A stretch of 9,461 bases of DNA from CAZNVB01 sp964651495 (GCA_964651495.1 CAZYWP010000126.1:1-9461); one strand, 5' to 3'; shown: positions 1 through 6,925, counted from the first letter of the stretch. The notes: generated by a model from the sequence alone, not told the origin. Made by a program: numbers and translations.

Positions 1-2
1 GT

Positions 3-30
3 TTGACTTTTTCGCCGATATTCATAAAAC
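3..30 (+). promoter_or_regulatory. Candidate sigma70 promoter for hexokinase
   Basis: TTGACT at 3-8 matches the -35 consensus at 5 of 6 bases. TAAAAC at 25-30 matches the -10 box at 4 of 6, with a 16-bp spacer. The predicted transcript start near 37 gives a leader of about 20 nt that contains GGAG at 47-50, 8 nt before the ATG at 59. The site lies at the window edge, so an upstream gene in the same direction cannot be excluded. Confidence 0.42.
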
Positions 31-58
31 TGGGTTTTCCCGAATCGGAGTGCTGGAA

Positions 59-1354
59 ATGACCACACTGAAAGAGAAAACCCAACGGTTCCTGAGCTCC
101 CACGGTCTGGATGCCGCCCCGATCGACGCCGAAGCCGTCCTCGAAGATTTTCTGGAGGAGATGAAAAGGGGGCTTGACGGCCAGAAAAGCTCCCTGGTCA
201 TGATCCCCACCTTTATCACCATCGACAAACCCGTCCCGGCCGGCCGGCCGGTCATCGCCATCGACGCCGGCGGGACCAACCTCCGCGTGGCCACGGTTGT
301 TTTCGATGAGCGCGGCGCTCCAACCATCGACAACTACTCGAACTACGAAATGCCGGGCATCCAGAGAGAGGTCGGAAAGGACGAATTCTTCGACCTGTTC
401 GCCCGCTACCTGATGCCAGTGGCTGGGCTGGCCGATTCGGTCGGGTTCTGCTTTTCCTATGCGGCGGAAATCACTCCCGACTGCGACGGAAGACTCCTGA
501 CCTGGACCAAGGAGGTCAAGGCACCTGAGGTCATCGGCGAGTTCATCGGCCAGAACATCGCCGACCGCCTGAGGGCCAAGGGGTTCAGACCGAAATTCAC
601 TCTGCTCAACGACACGGTGGCCACTCTGCTGGCGGGTAAAAGCGTCGGCGGGGCGCGGCGCTATGACTCTTTCGTCGGGTTCATCCTCGGCACCGGGACC
701 AACACGTCCTATGTGGAAAAAAACGTCAACATCACCAAGCGGAACGACCTCGACCCGAAGGGAGCCCAGGCCATCAACGTCGAGTCCGGGAATTTCGGCC
801 GCTGCCCCCGCGGCTCTCTCGACCAGGCGTTTGACCGGACCACCGCCAACCCGGGCGCCTACACGTTCGAGAAAATGATCTCGGGCGCCTACCTGGGCGG
901 ACTCTGCCTCCACGTCTTGAGAGCCGCGTCCGAGCAGGGTCTGCTCTCCGCCCCAGGCGCAGGAGTGATCGCAGAGCTCGCTCAGCTTTCGACCATCCAA
1001 GTCGATGCCTTCCTCAGGAACCCGTTTGCCGGGCAAGAGCACCCGCTGGGCGACCTGCCCGAGGAAGACAAGAAGATCGTGCTGCGTCTTTTCACGGCCG
1101 TCGTCGAAAGGGCCGCCCTGCTGGCGGCCATCAACATCAGCGCCGCCGTCCTGAAATCGGGAGGCGGGACATCTCCTCTTCACCCGGTCTGCGTCAACGC
1201 GGACGGCTCCACCTTTTATAAAACCAAGGGTTTTCGGTTCCGGGTCGAAGAACATCTGCGCAAAATCCTGGGGCCGAGGGACATTTATTACGAGATCATC
1301 CGGGTGGAGGACTCCCCTCTGATCGGGGCGGCCGTGGCCGGGTTGACCAGATAA
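59..1354 (+). CDS. Hexokinase, eukaryotic-type family
   Basis: Cytoplasmic ATP-dependent hexose kinase that makes sugar 6-phosphate for glycolysis; 431 residues from ATG 59. This start is preferred over in-frame GTG 50 because GGAG (47-50) lies 8 nt upstream of it and overlaps the GTG. Family signatures appear in order: phosphate-binding IDAGGTNLR (68-76), GFCFSYAAE (129-137), TWTK (148-151), LLNDTV with the expected catalytic Asp at 185, adenosine-loop LGTGTN (210-215), INVESGNFG (239-247), EKMISGAYLG (271-280), and a C-terminal VNADGSTFYKTKGF followed by EDSPLIGAAVAG. These follow the Hexokinase_1/Hexokinase_2 layout of eukaryotic hexokinases, not the bacterial ROK or Glk families. The size is that of a single eukaryotic-type catalytic unit, as in spirochaete and Bacteroides homologues. 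One oddity is ESGNFG where eukaryotic enzymes have EWGAFG. The activity class is firm; the preferred sugar is not readable. Confidence 0.95.
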   Translation: MTTLKEKTQRFLSSHGLDAAPIDAEAVLEDFLEEMKRGLDGQKSSLVMIPTFITIDKPVPAGRPVIAIDAGGTNLRVATVVFDERGAPTIDNYSNYEMPGIQREVGKDEFFDLFARYLMPVAGLADSVGFCFSYAAEITPDCDGRLLTWTKEVKAPEVIGEFIGQNIADRLRAKGFRPKFTLLNDTVATLLAGKSVGGARRYDSFVGFILGTGTNTSYVEKNVNITKRNDLDPKGAQAINVESGNFGRCPRGSLDQAFDRTTANPGAYTFEKMISGAYLGGLCLHVLRAASEQGLLSAPGAGVIAELAQLSTIQVDAFLRNPFAGQEHPLGDLPEEDKKIVLRLFTAVVERAALLAAINISAAVLKSGGGTSPLHPVCVNADGSTFYKTKGFRFRVEEHLRKILGPRDIYYEIIRVEDSPLIGAAVAGLTR

Positions 1355-1394
1355 AAAAAGAAAAAGGGGACGGTCCTAAAATTGGACCATCCCC
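1353..1394 (-). terminator. Intrinsic terminator of the metallophosphatase gene; REP-like palindrome
   Basis: The arms GGGGACGGTCC (1366-1376) and GGACCATCCCC (1384-1394) pair over 10 of 11 positions around a 7-nt loop. Read on the minus strand, the stem is followed by a T-rich tract (TTTTTCTTTTTTT, from 1365 down to 1353). This is the standard form of a Rho-independent terminator for the gene ending at 1449. Read on the plus strand there is no T tract, so it should act mainly in one direction. The tract begins directly at the hexokinase stop codon. The GGGGAC-headed palindrome also resembles repeats seen in many bacterial genomes near RAYT (Y1 transposase) genes. Confidence 0.75.
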
Positions 1395-1426
1395 TCTGGA
1401 GAAAGCCCCCGCCGCGGTGCCGGAAT

Positions 1427-1443
1427 GAACCGGCTCCCGGTTC
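1427..1443. repeat. Perfect 7-bp inverted repeat between convergent genes
   Basis: GAACCGG (1427-1433) and CCGGTTC (1437-1443) are exact inverse complements around the triplet CTC. The hairpin sits 5 nt beyond the metallophosphatase stop codon and upstream of the T-tailed terminator on that strand. It has no T tract of its own. It may stabilise the mRNA 3' end or help termination; no function is proven. Confidence 0.55.
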
Positions 1444-1448
1444 CCCCC

Positions 1449-3173
1449 TTACCAGTTATTGGGCTCCTTGCGGCCCACTGTCGGAGCTCCGTCTTTTCTC
1501 TGCAATGGATCCTCGTCCCCCGGCGAAAGCGCCTGCGAATCGGACTCCACGGCCCGGTCGATGACCCGGCCTTCGATCGTGTAGTTGAGGAACTTTTGCT
1601 CGGCCATGAAGTCGCGCACGGCGTTGTACTCGAACAGCCCGGTGGGTTGCGAGGCAAAAGGCACCAGGCCGTTGGCCAGCAGAAACTTGTGGAGCTGCTC
1701 GGTGAGCGCCACCCAGTAAACCGCCCCGAAGTCAAGCGGATTCCCGTTGACCTTGATGGAGAACGGATCGACTCGGCCCCACTCCATAATCCCATGAGTC
1801 AGGTTGTCGATGATCTGCTCGCCGGGGAGCGACGCTTTGGAAGAGTCGTACTCGAACGTCAGGCCCGAAACCTGCATCGAAGCGTCATCAGTGTATTCGA
1901 CCATAGAGACGGAATATTCAAGCCCTGCCAGGATCTGTGCCCCAGCCAGCATGACCGTGTCGAGCTTAAACCCGAGCCCGGACACTGCGTCGTACCCATA
2001 AGGAATAGCCTTCAGGATGTCGTTCCCAACGACTTTTCCTTTGTGAATCTTGTAGGCCGTATAGCCGTTGGCCTCGAGGGCGATATCCACTGGATAACCC
2101 GCAGCAGAGACCGCGCGCTTGATCCCGTCGGCCACCAGGTTGCCGAGCGGCGTGTCCCGCTCCGGCCGGCTCAGGTCCCACCTCTCTGCCAGGTCCCACG
2201 GCGCCGTGGCGATATGCTTCGAGTAGACGGGGCCGAAGCGCGGGTCCATGACGATGCCCGCGCGGAGCAGGGCCAATTTCGGCAGCAAGGCTGGGTCCCT
2301 CCTGGTTCTCCAGTCGACCTGCAGCAACCTCTGTCTAACGAGCCGGACCTTCGAACCATCGTACTCGACGACGAGCTGGCCAAGATAGCGCCCGAACTCG
2401 CCGGCCTGGGCGATGATCTTGCCGTTTACCACTGTCGGCCCGATGATAGCGTCATGAGTGTGACCGCCGACGATGATATCGATGCCGGGGACCTGGGACA
2501 GCCCCATAAAGTCGTACATTTTCCCGAGGTGGGACAAGCAGACGACGATATCCACGCCCTCCACGTACTTCAACATGAAAGCAGCCTGCCCGGCAGCCTC
2601 GAACGGGTCGGTCAGGAGCGCATAAACCTCGGGCGAATAGTTCAAGGCATCATAATTCACCACCCCGATCAGCCCGACTTTGATATTGCCGACCTGCTTG
2701 ACCATGTAGGGTTTAACGAACTGTTGCAGGGGCGGCACCCCGGCCAGGTTCACGTTGGCGCAGAGGATGGGCAGGGTCGCCGGCTCTCCGCCCGCGATCT
2801 GGCCCCTGAGGATGCCCAGGAGAGGCTCCAGTCCCAGGTCGAACTCATGGTTGCCCAGGCACATGGCGTCATACAGCCCCTCCATGATCTTGAGCTCCGG
2901 ATAGCCCAGGTACTTGTTGAACTCGAACGTGCCGACGAAGACATCGCCGGTGTTGAGGACCAGGACATTGGACTTTTCCGCCTTGATCTCTTTGATCAGG
3001 GTGGACATCCTGGCGATCCCGCCCCAACTGTCGAAGGGTCCGTAAGCGAACATGGTCGAGTGGGTGTCGTTCGTGTGGAGAATGGTCAGATACTTCTTTG
3101 GGGCAGACAGGAGAAAAGGCGCCGTCAAAACAAAACACAAGAGCACCAAAACCCGTAAAAATTTGTGGTTCAT
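1449..3173 (-). CDS. Secreted metallophosphatase, 5'-nucleotidase (UshA-like) superfamily
   Basis: 574 residues. The start is firm: AGGAGG (3181-3186) lies 7 nt before the ATG. Residues 1 to about 23 form a signal peptide, so the enzyme is exported. The calcineurin-like N-terminal domain carries the dinuclear metal motifs NDTH (35-38), GD (76-77), GNHE (107-110), SHLG with H215, and GGHTHD (236-241). A 5'-nucleotidase C-terminal domain follows from about residue 330, opening with TPLGNLVADG (341-350). That domain departs from E. coli UshA: NGYTAYKI (369-376) stands where NGGGIR-type sequences supply a phosphate-binding Arg, and the GGDGYP-type loop carrying the base-stacking Phe and Asp is not seen. 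Phosphoester hydrolysis is likely, but the substrate need not be a nucleotide. The polar tail after about residue 545 looks disordered. The gene is monocistronic and has its own terminator. Confidence 0.9.
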   Translation of the reverse strand: MNHKFLRVLVLLCFVLTAPFLLSAPKKYLTILHTNDTHSTMFAYGPFDSWGGIARMSTLIKEIKAEKSNVLVLNTGDVFVGTFEFNKYLGYPELKIMEGLYDAMCLGNHEFDLGLEPLLGILRGQIAGGEPATLPILCANVNLAGVPPLQQFVKPYMVKQVGNIKVGLIGVVNYDALNYSPEVYALLTDPFEAAGQAAFMLKYVEGVDIVVCLSHLGKMYDFMGLSQVPGIDIIVGGHTHDAIIGPTVVNGKIIAQAGEFGRYLGQLVVEYDGSKVRLVRQRLLQVDWRTRRDPALLPKLALLRAGIVMDPRFGPVYSKHIATAPWDLAERWDLSRPERDTPLGNLVADGIKRAVSAAGYPVDIALEANGYTAYKIHKGKVVGNDILKAIPYGYDAVSGLGFKLDTVMLAGAQILAGLEYSVSMVEYTDDASMQVSGLTFEYDSSKASLPGEQIIDNLTHGIMEWGRVDPFSIKVNGNPLDFGAVYWVALTEQLHKFLLANGLVPFASQPTGLFEYNAVRDFMAEQKFLNYTIEGRVIDRAVESDSQALSPGDEDPLQRKDGAPTVGRKEPNNW

Positions 3174-3328
3174 CTATGAACCTCCTTTTTAGAATTTCCT
3201 GAACGCCGAAGGCGTCGGATGCTTAAGGTTGGAACGGACCGGCGAGAGGTTGCTTTTGAATTCGTCCGGCCCGGGTCATGCGCTTTCATTTCAGTTCACT
3301 ATCAGCGTAAGGCGCAGCCGGAGAAGAC

Positions 3329-3357
3329 TTGTCAATAAGTTGTTAAGGATTTGTCAA
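3329..3357 (-). promoter_or_regulatory. Tandem TTGACAA repeats upstream of the metallophosphatase
   Basis: On the minus strand the heptamer TTGACAA occurs twice, at 3351-3357 and 3329-3335. The copies are exactly 22 bp apart, about two helical turns, inside an AT-rich stretch of the 225-bp region upstream of the gene starting at 3173. Each copy contains a perfect -35 hexamer, but no convincing -10 box lies 16-18 bp downstream of either. They could be a paired operator for a dimeric regulator or -35 boxes for promoters with poor -10 elements. The leader to the ATG also holds a small hairpin (ACGCC/GGCGT arms, 3203-3215). Confidence 0.35.
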
Positions 3358-3398
3358 GAGTCGGTAAAGAAGAAAATCGGAAAGAAAAAGGAGGAGGT

Positions 3399-4703
3399 CT
3401 ATTCTTTCCAGAACCAGTCGTCGTCCTTTTCCATGACGAGCTGGGTGATCTGAAGGGTTCCTCTTCCTCCGTCGTCTTTCAGGTTGGAACCGAGGCTGTA
3501 GACGATAAAACCCGTGTCCTGCAGGCGATAGATAAACGGTTTTCCGGTAAACGGGTCCAGGGGGATCTCCGTCAAGATGCCTGGAGAGAGGAGCTCCATG
3601 TTTTCCGGGAAGCTCCCGTTCGCGTTCTTATGGATCTTACAAGCGATGCCGATTCGGGCCGTGTCGAGCAGGGCCTCCAGGGTGGCCTTCTTGAACATCA
3701 CCGTTGACAACTCGGGAAATAACATCCCTATAAATTTGTAGCGGACGGAATTTCTTTTTAGTTCGAGGTCGAGCCGTTCACAGACCGGCCGCGATTTAAA
3801 ATAGGGAGCAGAGGCCGCACCGATATATTCCCCATAAGCGTCGAGCATCCAGATGCTCCCGGACTTATAGGCCGGCCGGAAGACCCAGGATAAGACCCGG
3901 TTGCCGAAGTCGCCAAAATTGATCTTCCCGGCGGCCGCCTCCACCGCCAGAATCCGTTCCCCTTCAAGACTCCTGATCAAGCCCTCCCGCCACGGGGCGA
4001 CGTCAAGCTCTTTCAGAATCCCGCTCAAGAGGGCATCCGGGAGTTCCCGGCCGGAGACGATCTCCTGTAAGCAGACAGCAAGTTGCTTCATATCGGCCAT
4101 GGCGACGAGGTAATTGATCAGAGTGGGGTGGCGGAGAGTTCCCCTGGCAAAGCGCATTCCCGCCAGGCATTGCTCCACGGCCTCCGCCACTTGGCCGTCT
4201 TCCGCCATTAGCACGGCTCCGACCCCCAGAAGCCGAATGCTCTGGATCATCTTAATGGCATCGGGATTTTTGAGGTTGGAAATCGGTTTGTTCCAGTCGC
4301 TCTCGTACTTAAAGCAGGGCTTCGCCGCGGCCTCCCTGATCAACGAGATGACCCGGGGCTGCCTTTCGATGATCTTCCTCAGCTGGTCTCTTCGCCCGGC
4401 ATCCGGCGGCCGGCCGGAAAAGTAATCCTGAACGGTATCCCCCAGGGCCTTTCTCTCCGGGTCCATCTGCACCAGGGCTTCGGCGGCTTTCCAGGCAAGG
4501 GCGGCGTTGTCCGGATCGGGGCACTGCGGCTCGAGCTCCCGGAGTGCGAGCGGCGCCCCTTCGGACTTCATCTGGCGGAGCACCCGGTCCACCCCTCTCC
4601 CGGTGGTGTAGTTGAAGACCGCCCGGACCGCCAGGCCCAGGGCGACCAAACCCACGAGACTTACGCCGATCCAGGCGAGAATTTTCTTAAATTTAACTGC
4701 CAT
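3399..4703 (-). CDS. Membrane-anchored protein with pseudopilin-like C-terminal segment, function unknown
   Basis: 434 residues, last gene of the sigma-factor operon. One N-terminal membrane helix (about 8-30) after a short basic start is followed by a long, mostly helical extracytoplasmic region. The C-terminal segment (about 343-413) has a helix with KIHKNANGSFPENMELL, then IPLDPFTGKPFIYRL, GFIVYSLGSN and DDGG. This layout (small helix, PxDP..G.P..Y, YSLG, DDGG) resembles the C-terminal part of GspG-type pseudopilins and recurs in uncharacterised Planctomycetes/Acidobacteria proteins. There is no type IV pilin prepilin-peptidase motif at the N-terminus, so it is unlikely to be a pilus subunit. 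AGGAGG (4710-4715) lies 6 nt before the ATG, and the first 11 nt overlap the preceding gene, so translation is probably coupled. Being co-transcribed with an ECF sigma factor suggests a role in sensing or envelope function; the exact role is not readable. Confidence 0.82.
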   Translation of the reverse strand: MAVKFKKILAWIGVSLVGLVALGLAVRAVFNYTTGRGVDRVLRQMKSEGAPLALRELEPQCPDPDNAALAWKAAEALVQMDPERKALGDTVQDYFSGRPPDAGRRDQLRKIIERQPRVISLIREAAAKPCFKYESDWNKPISNLKNPDAIKMIQSIRLLGVGAVLMAEDGQVAEAVEQCLAGMRFARGTLRHPTLINYLVAMADMKQLAVCLQEIVSGRELPDALLSGILKELDVAPWREGLIRSLEGERILAVEAAAGKINFGDFGNRVLSWVFRPAYKSGSIWMLDAYGEYIGAASAPYFKSRPVCERLDLELKRNSVRYKFIGMLFPELSTVMFKKATLEALLDTARIGIACKIHKNANGSFPENMELLSPGILTEIPLDPFTGKPFIYRLQDTGFIVYSLGSNLKDDGGRGTLQITQLVMEKDDDWFWKE

Positions 4704-5109
4704 CGAATTCCTCCTTTAAATAGAGAAAGAGCTCCCGCCGATCTTCCTTCCGGGCCGGTTTTTTCTCTAGCTTCAATCGCTCTTTAATCCAGGCCGAATC
4801 CGCGCGGCTGCTCCAGACCTCGGCCAGCAATTCGTCCCGACTGCCGTTCTCCCGAAGGAAAACAGCCGGCAGGTTCACCAACCCTGCGAGACGGTCCTTC
4901 TGGAGGCGCACCAGGCCGAGGTCGAGAAGGACGGCCGATAACCCGAGGATGAAAAAAGCCGAAACCGCCTTCCATTGGAGCGGCGTCCAGAAGGCCGCCG
5001 GCGCTTTCCTCTTTTCCGGAACGGAAGATATCCTATCCCTGAGTCCGGGGGGAGGAGGTCTGAGGGCGAACCTTTTCAGGAATTCTTCCGGATCCACTTT
5101 TCTTGTCAT
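4693..5109 (-). CDS. Small single-pass membrane protein, putative anti-sigma factor
   Basis: 138 residues. The N-terminal part has a PPPPGLRDRI motif (18-27), then one membrane helix (about 48-67) and a C-terminal half rich in charged residues. It follows the ECF sigma gene with a 4-bp ATGA overlap, and its ribosome site GGAGG (5117-5121) lies inside the sigma gene. This position and topology (short cytoplasmic N-terminus, one membrane pass) are those of membrane anti-sigma factors. It lacks the HxxxCxxC motif of zinc-binding (ZAS) anti-sigma factors, so the role rests on context. It could instead be a scaffold or partner of the downstream 434-residue protein. Confidence 0.75.
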   Translation of the reverse strand: MTRKVDPEEFLKRFALRPPPPGLRDRISSVPEKRKAPAAFWTPLQWKAVSAFFILGLSAVLLDLGLVRLQKDRLAGLVNLPAVFLRENGSRDELLAEVWSSRADSAWIKERLKLEKKPARKEDRRELFLYLKEEFDGS

Positions 5110-5591
5110 CTCATCTCCTCCAAAAGAGACCGGAGCTTATCTATTCCGTTCCGATAGCGGCTGGCCGCTGTGTAGAGAGGAATGCCGCAGACCGCGGCGA
5201 CCTCCTTAAAAGTCAGTCCCTCCAGGATTTTCAGGACGATGACCTCCCGCTGCTCGGCCGGGATCTGAGCGAGAGCTTTGGCGGCCAGGTCTTCCTCCTC
5301 GAGGCTGGGGCCGGAGAGAGCTCCCCGTATGGCCTCCTGCACATCCTGGACTTTACGCGTTCCCGCCCGGTCACGGAACCGATTTTCCAGAAACCGGTTG
5401 GCTTCGTTGCGGGCCGCCCTTAGCACGTAAGCCGCCTGGTTGCGGACGAGGTGTCGGCGCAGGGAATGCCGGGCCAGGCGCAAGAACACCTCCTGGAAGA
5501 CATCCTCGGCGTCGCAGCGGGAGCCCAGTTTCATGACCAGATAGCCAAAAATCTTTCCGCCGTGCCGGTCGTAGATCTCCTGGATATTCAT
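5106..5591 (-). CDS. ECF-family RNA polymerase sigma factor (sigma-70 family)
   Basis: 161 residues, the usual ECF length. Region sigma-2 spans about 5-72 with the core-binding and -10 recognition segment DAEDVFQEVFLRL (27-39). A short linker leads to sigma-4 (about 103-158), where PAEQREVIVLKILEGLTFKEVAAVCGIP carries the helix-turn-helix for -35 recognition, closing with ASRYRNGIDKLR (143-154). There is no sigma-3 domain and no C-terminal extension. AGGA/AGGAAG at 5601-5606 lies about 9 nt before the ATG. It is the first gene of a three-gene operon and overlaps the next gene by 4 bp. In such operons the sigma factor normally directs RNA polymerase to its own and related promoters when the membrane partner releases it. 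The target signal is unknown. Confidence 0.93.
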   Translation of the reverse strand: MNIQEIYDRHGGKIFGYLVMKLGSRCDAEDVFQEVFLRLARHSLRRHLVRNQAAYVLRAARNEANRFLENRFRDRAGTRKVQDVQEAIRGALSGPSLEEEDLAAKALAQIPAEQREVIVLKILEGLTFKEVAAVCGIPLYTAASRYRNGIDKLRSLLEEMR

Positions 5592-5677
5592 ATCAACAGG
5601 CTTCCTGCCGAATATCCCAGAGAGACGACATCATCCATATAGACCCCGGAGGCCGCGGTTTTTGTCACTCGATTCCA

Positions 5678-5686
5678 TTTATATCA
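5678..5686 (-). promoter_or_regulatory. Candidate extended -10 promoter for the sigma operon
   Basis: On the minus strand the site reads TGATATAAA, a TGn-TATAAT-type extended -10 element, about 87 nt upstream of the sigma factor ATG. No good -35 hexamer is present 17 bp upstream. Extended -10 promoters can work without one. An autoregulated ECF-type promoter may also exist but has no recognisable consensus here. Confidence 0.3.
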
Positions 5687-5763
5687 CACCCTAGTCCAGG
5701 AGGGGCGCTTGAATTTTTCGCCCGAAAAGACGACAATATAACGGGTACGGAAAGCCGCCGAGA

Positions 5764-5792
5764 TTGAATTAATTTCCTACTATTTATATAAT
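5764..5792 (+). promoter_or_regulatory. Sigma70 promoter for the 5832 gene
   Basis: TTGAAT (5764-5769) and a perfect TATAAT (5787-5792) are separated by exactly 17 bp in a markedly AT-rich island of otherwise GC-rich DNA. The expected transcript start near 5799 gives a leader of about 33 nt carrying AAGGAG (5821-5826), 5 nt before the ATG at 5832. This is the best promoter in the window and fits constitutive, strong expression of the secreted protein. Confidence 0.72.
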
Positions 5793-5831
5793 TTCTATAG
5801 ATTAAATAGAGTATTAAAGAAAGGAGCCAAG

Positions 5832-6869
5832 ATGAGAAAAGCGACTGTTCTCTGCACCGTCCTCCTGATCCTGGCCGCGCCGGCTTTTTCCGGAGTGGTT
5901 AAAAAGACCAAGTCCGACGTCACCTTCCGCGGGTTCGGCAAGTTCAGCCTGGCCCACAGCGACAAGCTGACCGCCGAACAAAGATGGTCCAACTCTCTGA
6001 GCGATTTCAAAGGTCAGGGACTGGCCGGAGGCCTGGCCGCTAAGACCATCCTCAGGTCGGGAGACACGGGCGAGATCATCGACCTGCCGGGCTCGACCGT
6101 TTACCGGCTGGACAACAAAAAGAAAGAGTACACCGTCAGCCCGATCGAGAAGCTGAAAGAGGAAATGGCGGGAAAAGAAGAAGCCAAGGAAGAAACCAAG
6201 GAAGAGCAAGAAGCCGAAAGCAAGATCAAAATTACCAAGAACGAATTCAAAGTCGAGGACACGGGAGAGGAATCCACGATCAATAACTTCTCTGTCCACA
6301 AGTACCTGGTCCTCTGGCTCCTCGAATGGGAAAACACCGAGACCGGGGAAAAGGGGGCCAGCCGCCTGGAGACGCTTACCTGGACGACGCCGTTCGACGG
6401 CACCCTCGAGAAAGCTCAGGAAGAGGAAATGAAGTTTTCCCGCGCCTACCTGGAAAAAATCGGCATCGATATGGGGAAGAAGGAGCAGGACGTCCTGGGC
6501 ACCAGCTGGATGGCCCTCCTGGACTCATTCGGCCAGGCCAAGGGCCGTCCACGGCAAGACAACTCCAAGGCCGCAGCTGAAATGCAGAAGATCAAGGGGT
6601 ATCCGATCGTCATCGACGGCAAGTATTTCGTCAGCGGCGAGAGACCGGCCGGTGCGGCGGCGGAAGCAGAGGAGCAGCCAGCTCCCACGGATGTCAAGGG
6701 GCGCCTGGGCGGCCTGCTCAAGAAGACCATAAAGAAAAAACCGGCGGATACAGGGGCCGGCGCCAACGAGCCCACCCTTGCCTATCGCACCGAGGTCCTC
6801 GAGATTTCGACCCCCGACCTCGGCAGCGGCGATTTTCAGGTGCCGGCAGGATATAAGAAAAAGGGCTGA
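5832..6869 (+). CDS. Secreted protein of unknown function, DUF4412-like
   Basis: 345 residues with a clear signal peptide (1 to about 20, ending PAFSG), so probably periplasmic or surface-exposed. The mature part has a beta-type N-terminal domain holding GSTVYRLDNKKKEYTV (87-102), a Lys/Glu-rich stretch (about 106-132) likely to be helical or disordered, a second domain with TWTTPFDG (183-190) and a helix EEEMKFSRAYLEKIGIDMG, then an Ala/Pro-rich low-complexity link (272-287), a basic patch (GLLKKTIKKK, 294-303) and a closing strand pair ending FQVPAGYKKK. The order of short motifs, with the final F.vPagYkk, resembles DUF4412 proteins, for which no reaction is known. The start is firm (AAGGAG, 5 nt). 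It is transcribed divergently from the sigma operon. No catalytic residues are recognised. Confidence 0.85.
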   Translation: MRKATVLCTVLLILAAPAFSGVVKKTKSDVTFRGFGKFSLAHSDKLTAEQRWSNSLSDFKGQGLAGGLAAKTILRSGDTGEIIDLPGSTVYRLDNKKKEYTVSPIEKLKEEMAGKEEAKEETKEEQEAESKIKITKNEFKVEDTGEESTINNFSVHKYLVLWLLEWENTETGEKGASRLETLTWTTPFDGTLEKAQEEEMKFSRAYLEKIGIDMGKKEQDVLGTSWMALLDSFGQAKGRPRQDNSKAAAEMQKIKGYPIVIDGKYFVSGERPAGAAAEAEEQPAPTDVKGRLGGLLKKTIKKKPADTGAGANEPTLAYRTEVLEISTPDLGSGDFQVPAGYKKKG

Positions 6870-6877
6870 TCTCCGCG

Positions 6878-6911
6878 CCCCGTTCTGCGGGGAGAATTCC
6901 CCGTCTTCTTT
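6878..6911 (+). terminator. Terminator-like pair of alternative hairpins
   Basis: The stem CCCCG (6878-6882) / CGGGG (6888-6892) competes with GGGGA (6889-6893) / TCCCC (6898-6902), because both use the same GGGG. The second hairpin is followed by GTCTTCTTT (6903-6911), a weak T-rich tail. It lies 8 nt after the stop of the 5832 gene, so partial termination before the 6970 gene is plausible. Confidence 0.45.
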
Positions 6912-6925
6912 AGAACTTGCTACTG

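Noticed and set aside
663..878. Short plus-strand frame inside the hexokinase gene
   Set aside because: It is an alternate frame of a conserved gene, Ser/Pro/Thr/Arg-rich with no ribosome site.
1425..3158. 577-codon open frame on the plus strand opposite the metallophosphatase
   Set aside because: It lies almost exactly antisense to a gene with a signal peptide and all metal motifs. Its own product is rich in Asp, Arg, His, Gln and Pro without domain motifs, as expected from the mirror frame of GC-rich coding DNA.
3203..3215. Small hairpin (ACGCC, GAA, GGCGT) in the metallophosphatase leader
   Set aside because: Five base pairs with a triplet loop and no T tract or ribosome-site sequestration; too weak to call a regulatory element alone.
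5814..6299. 161-codon minus-strand frame rich in Phe and Leu opposite the 5832 gene
   Set aside because: The Phe/Leu runs mirror the Lys/Glu-rich stretch of the real gene (AAG/GAA codons read in reverse). There is no ribosome site, and the promoter and ribosome site of this region serve the plus strand.
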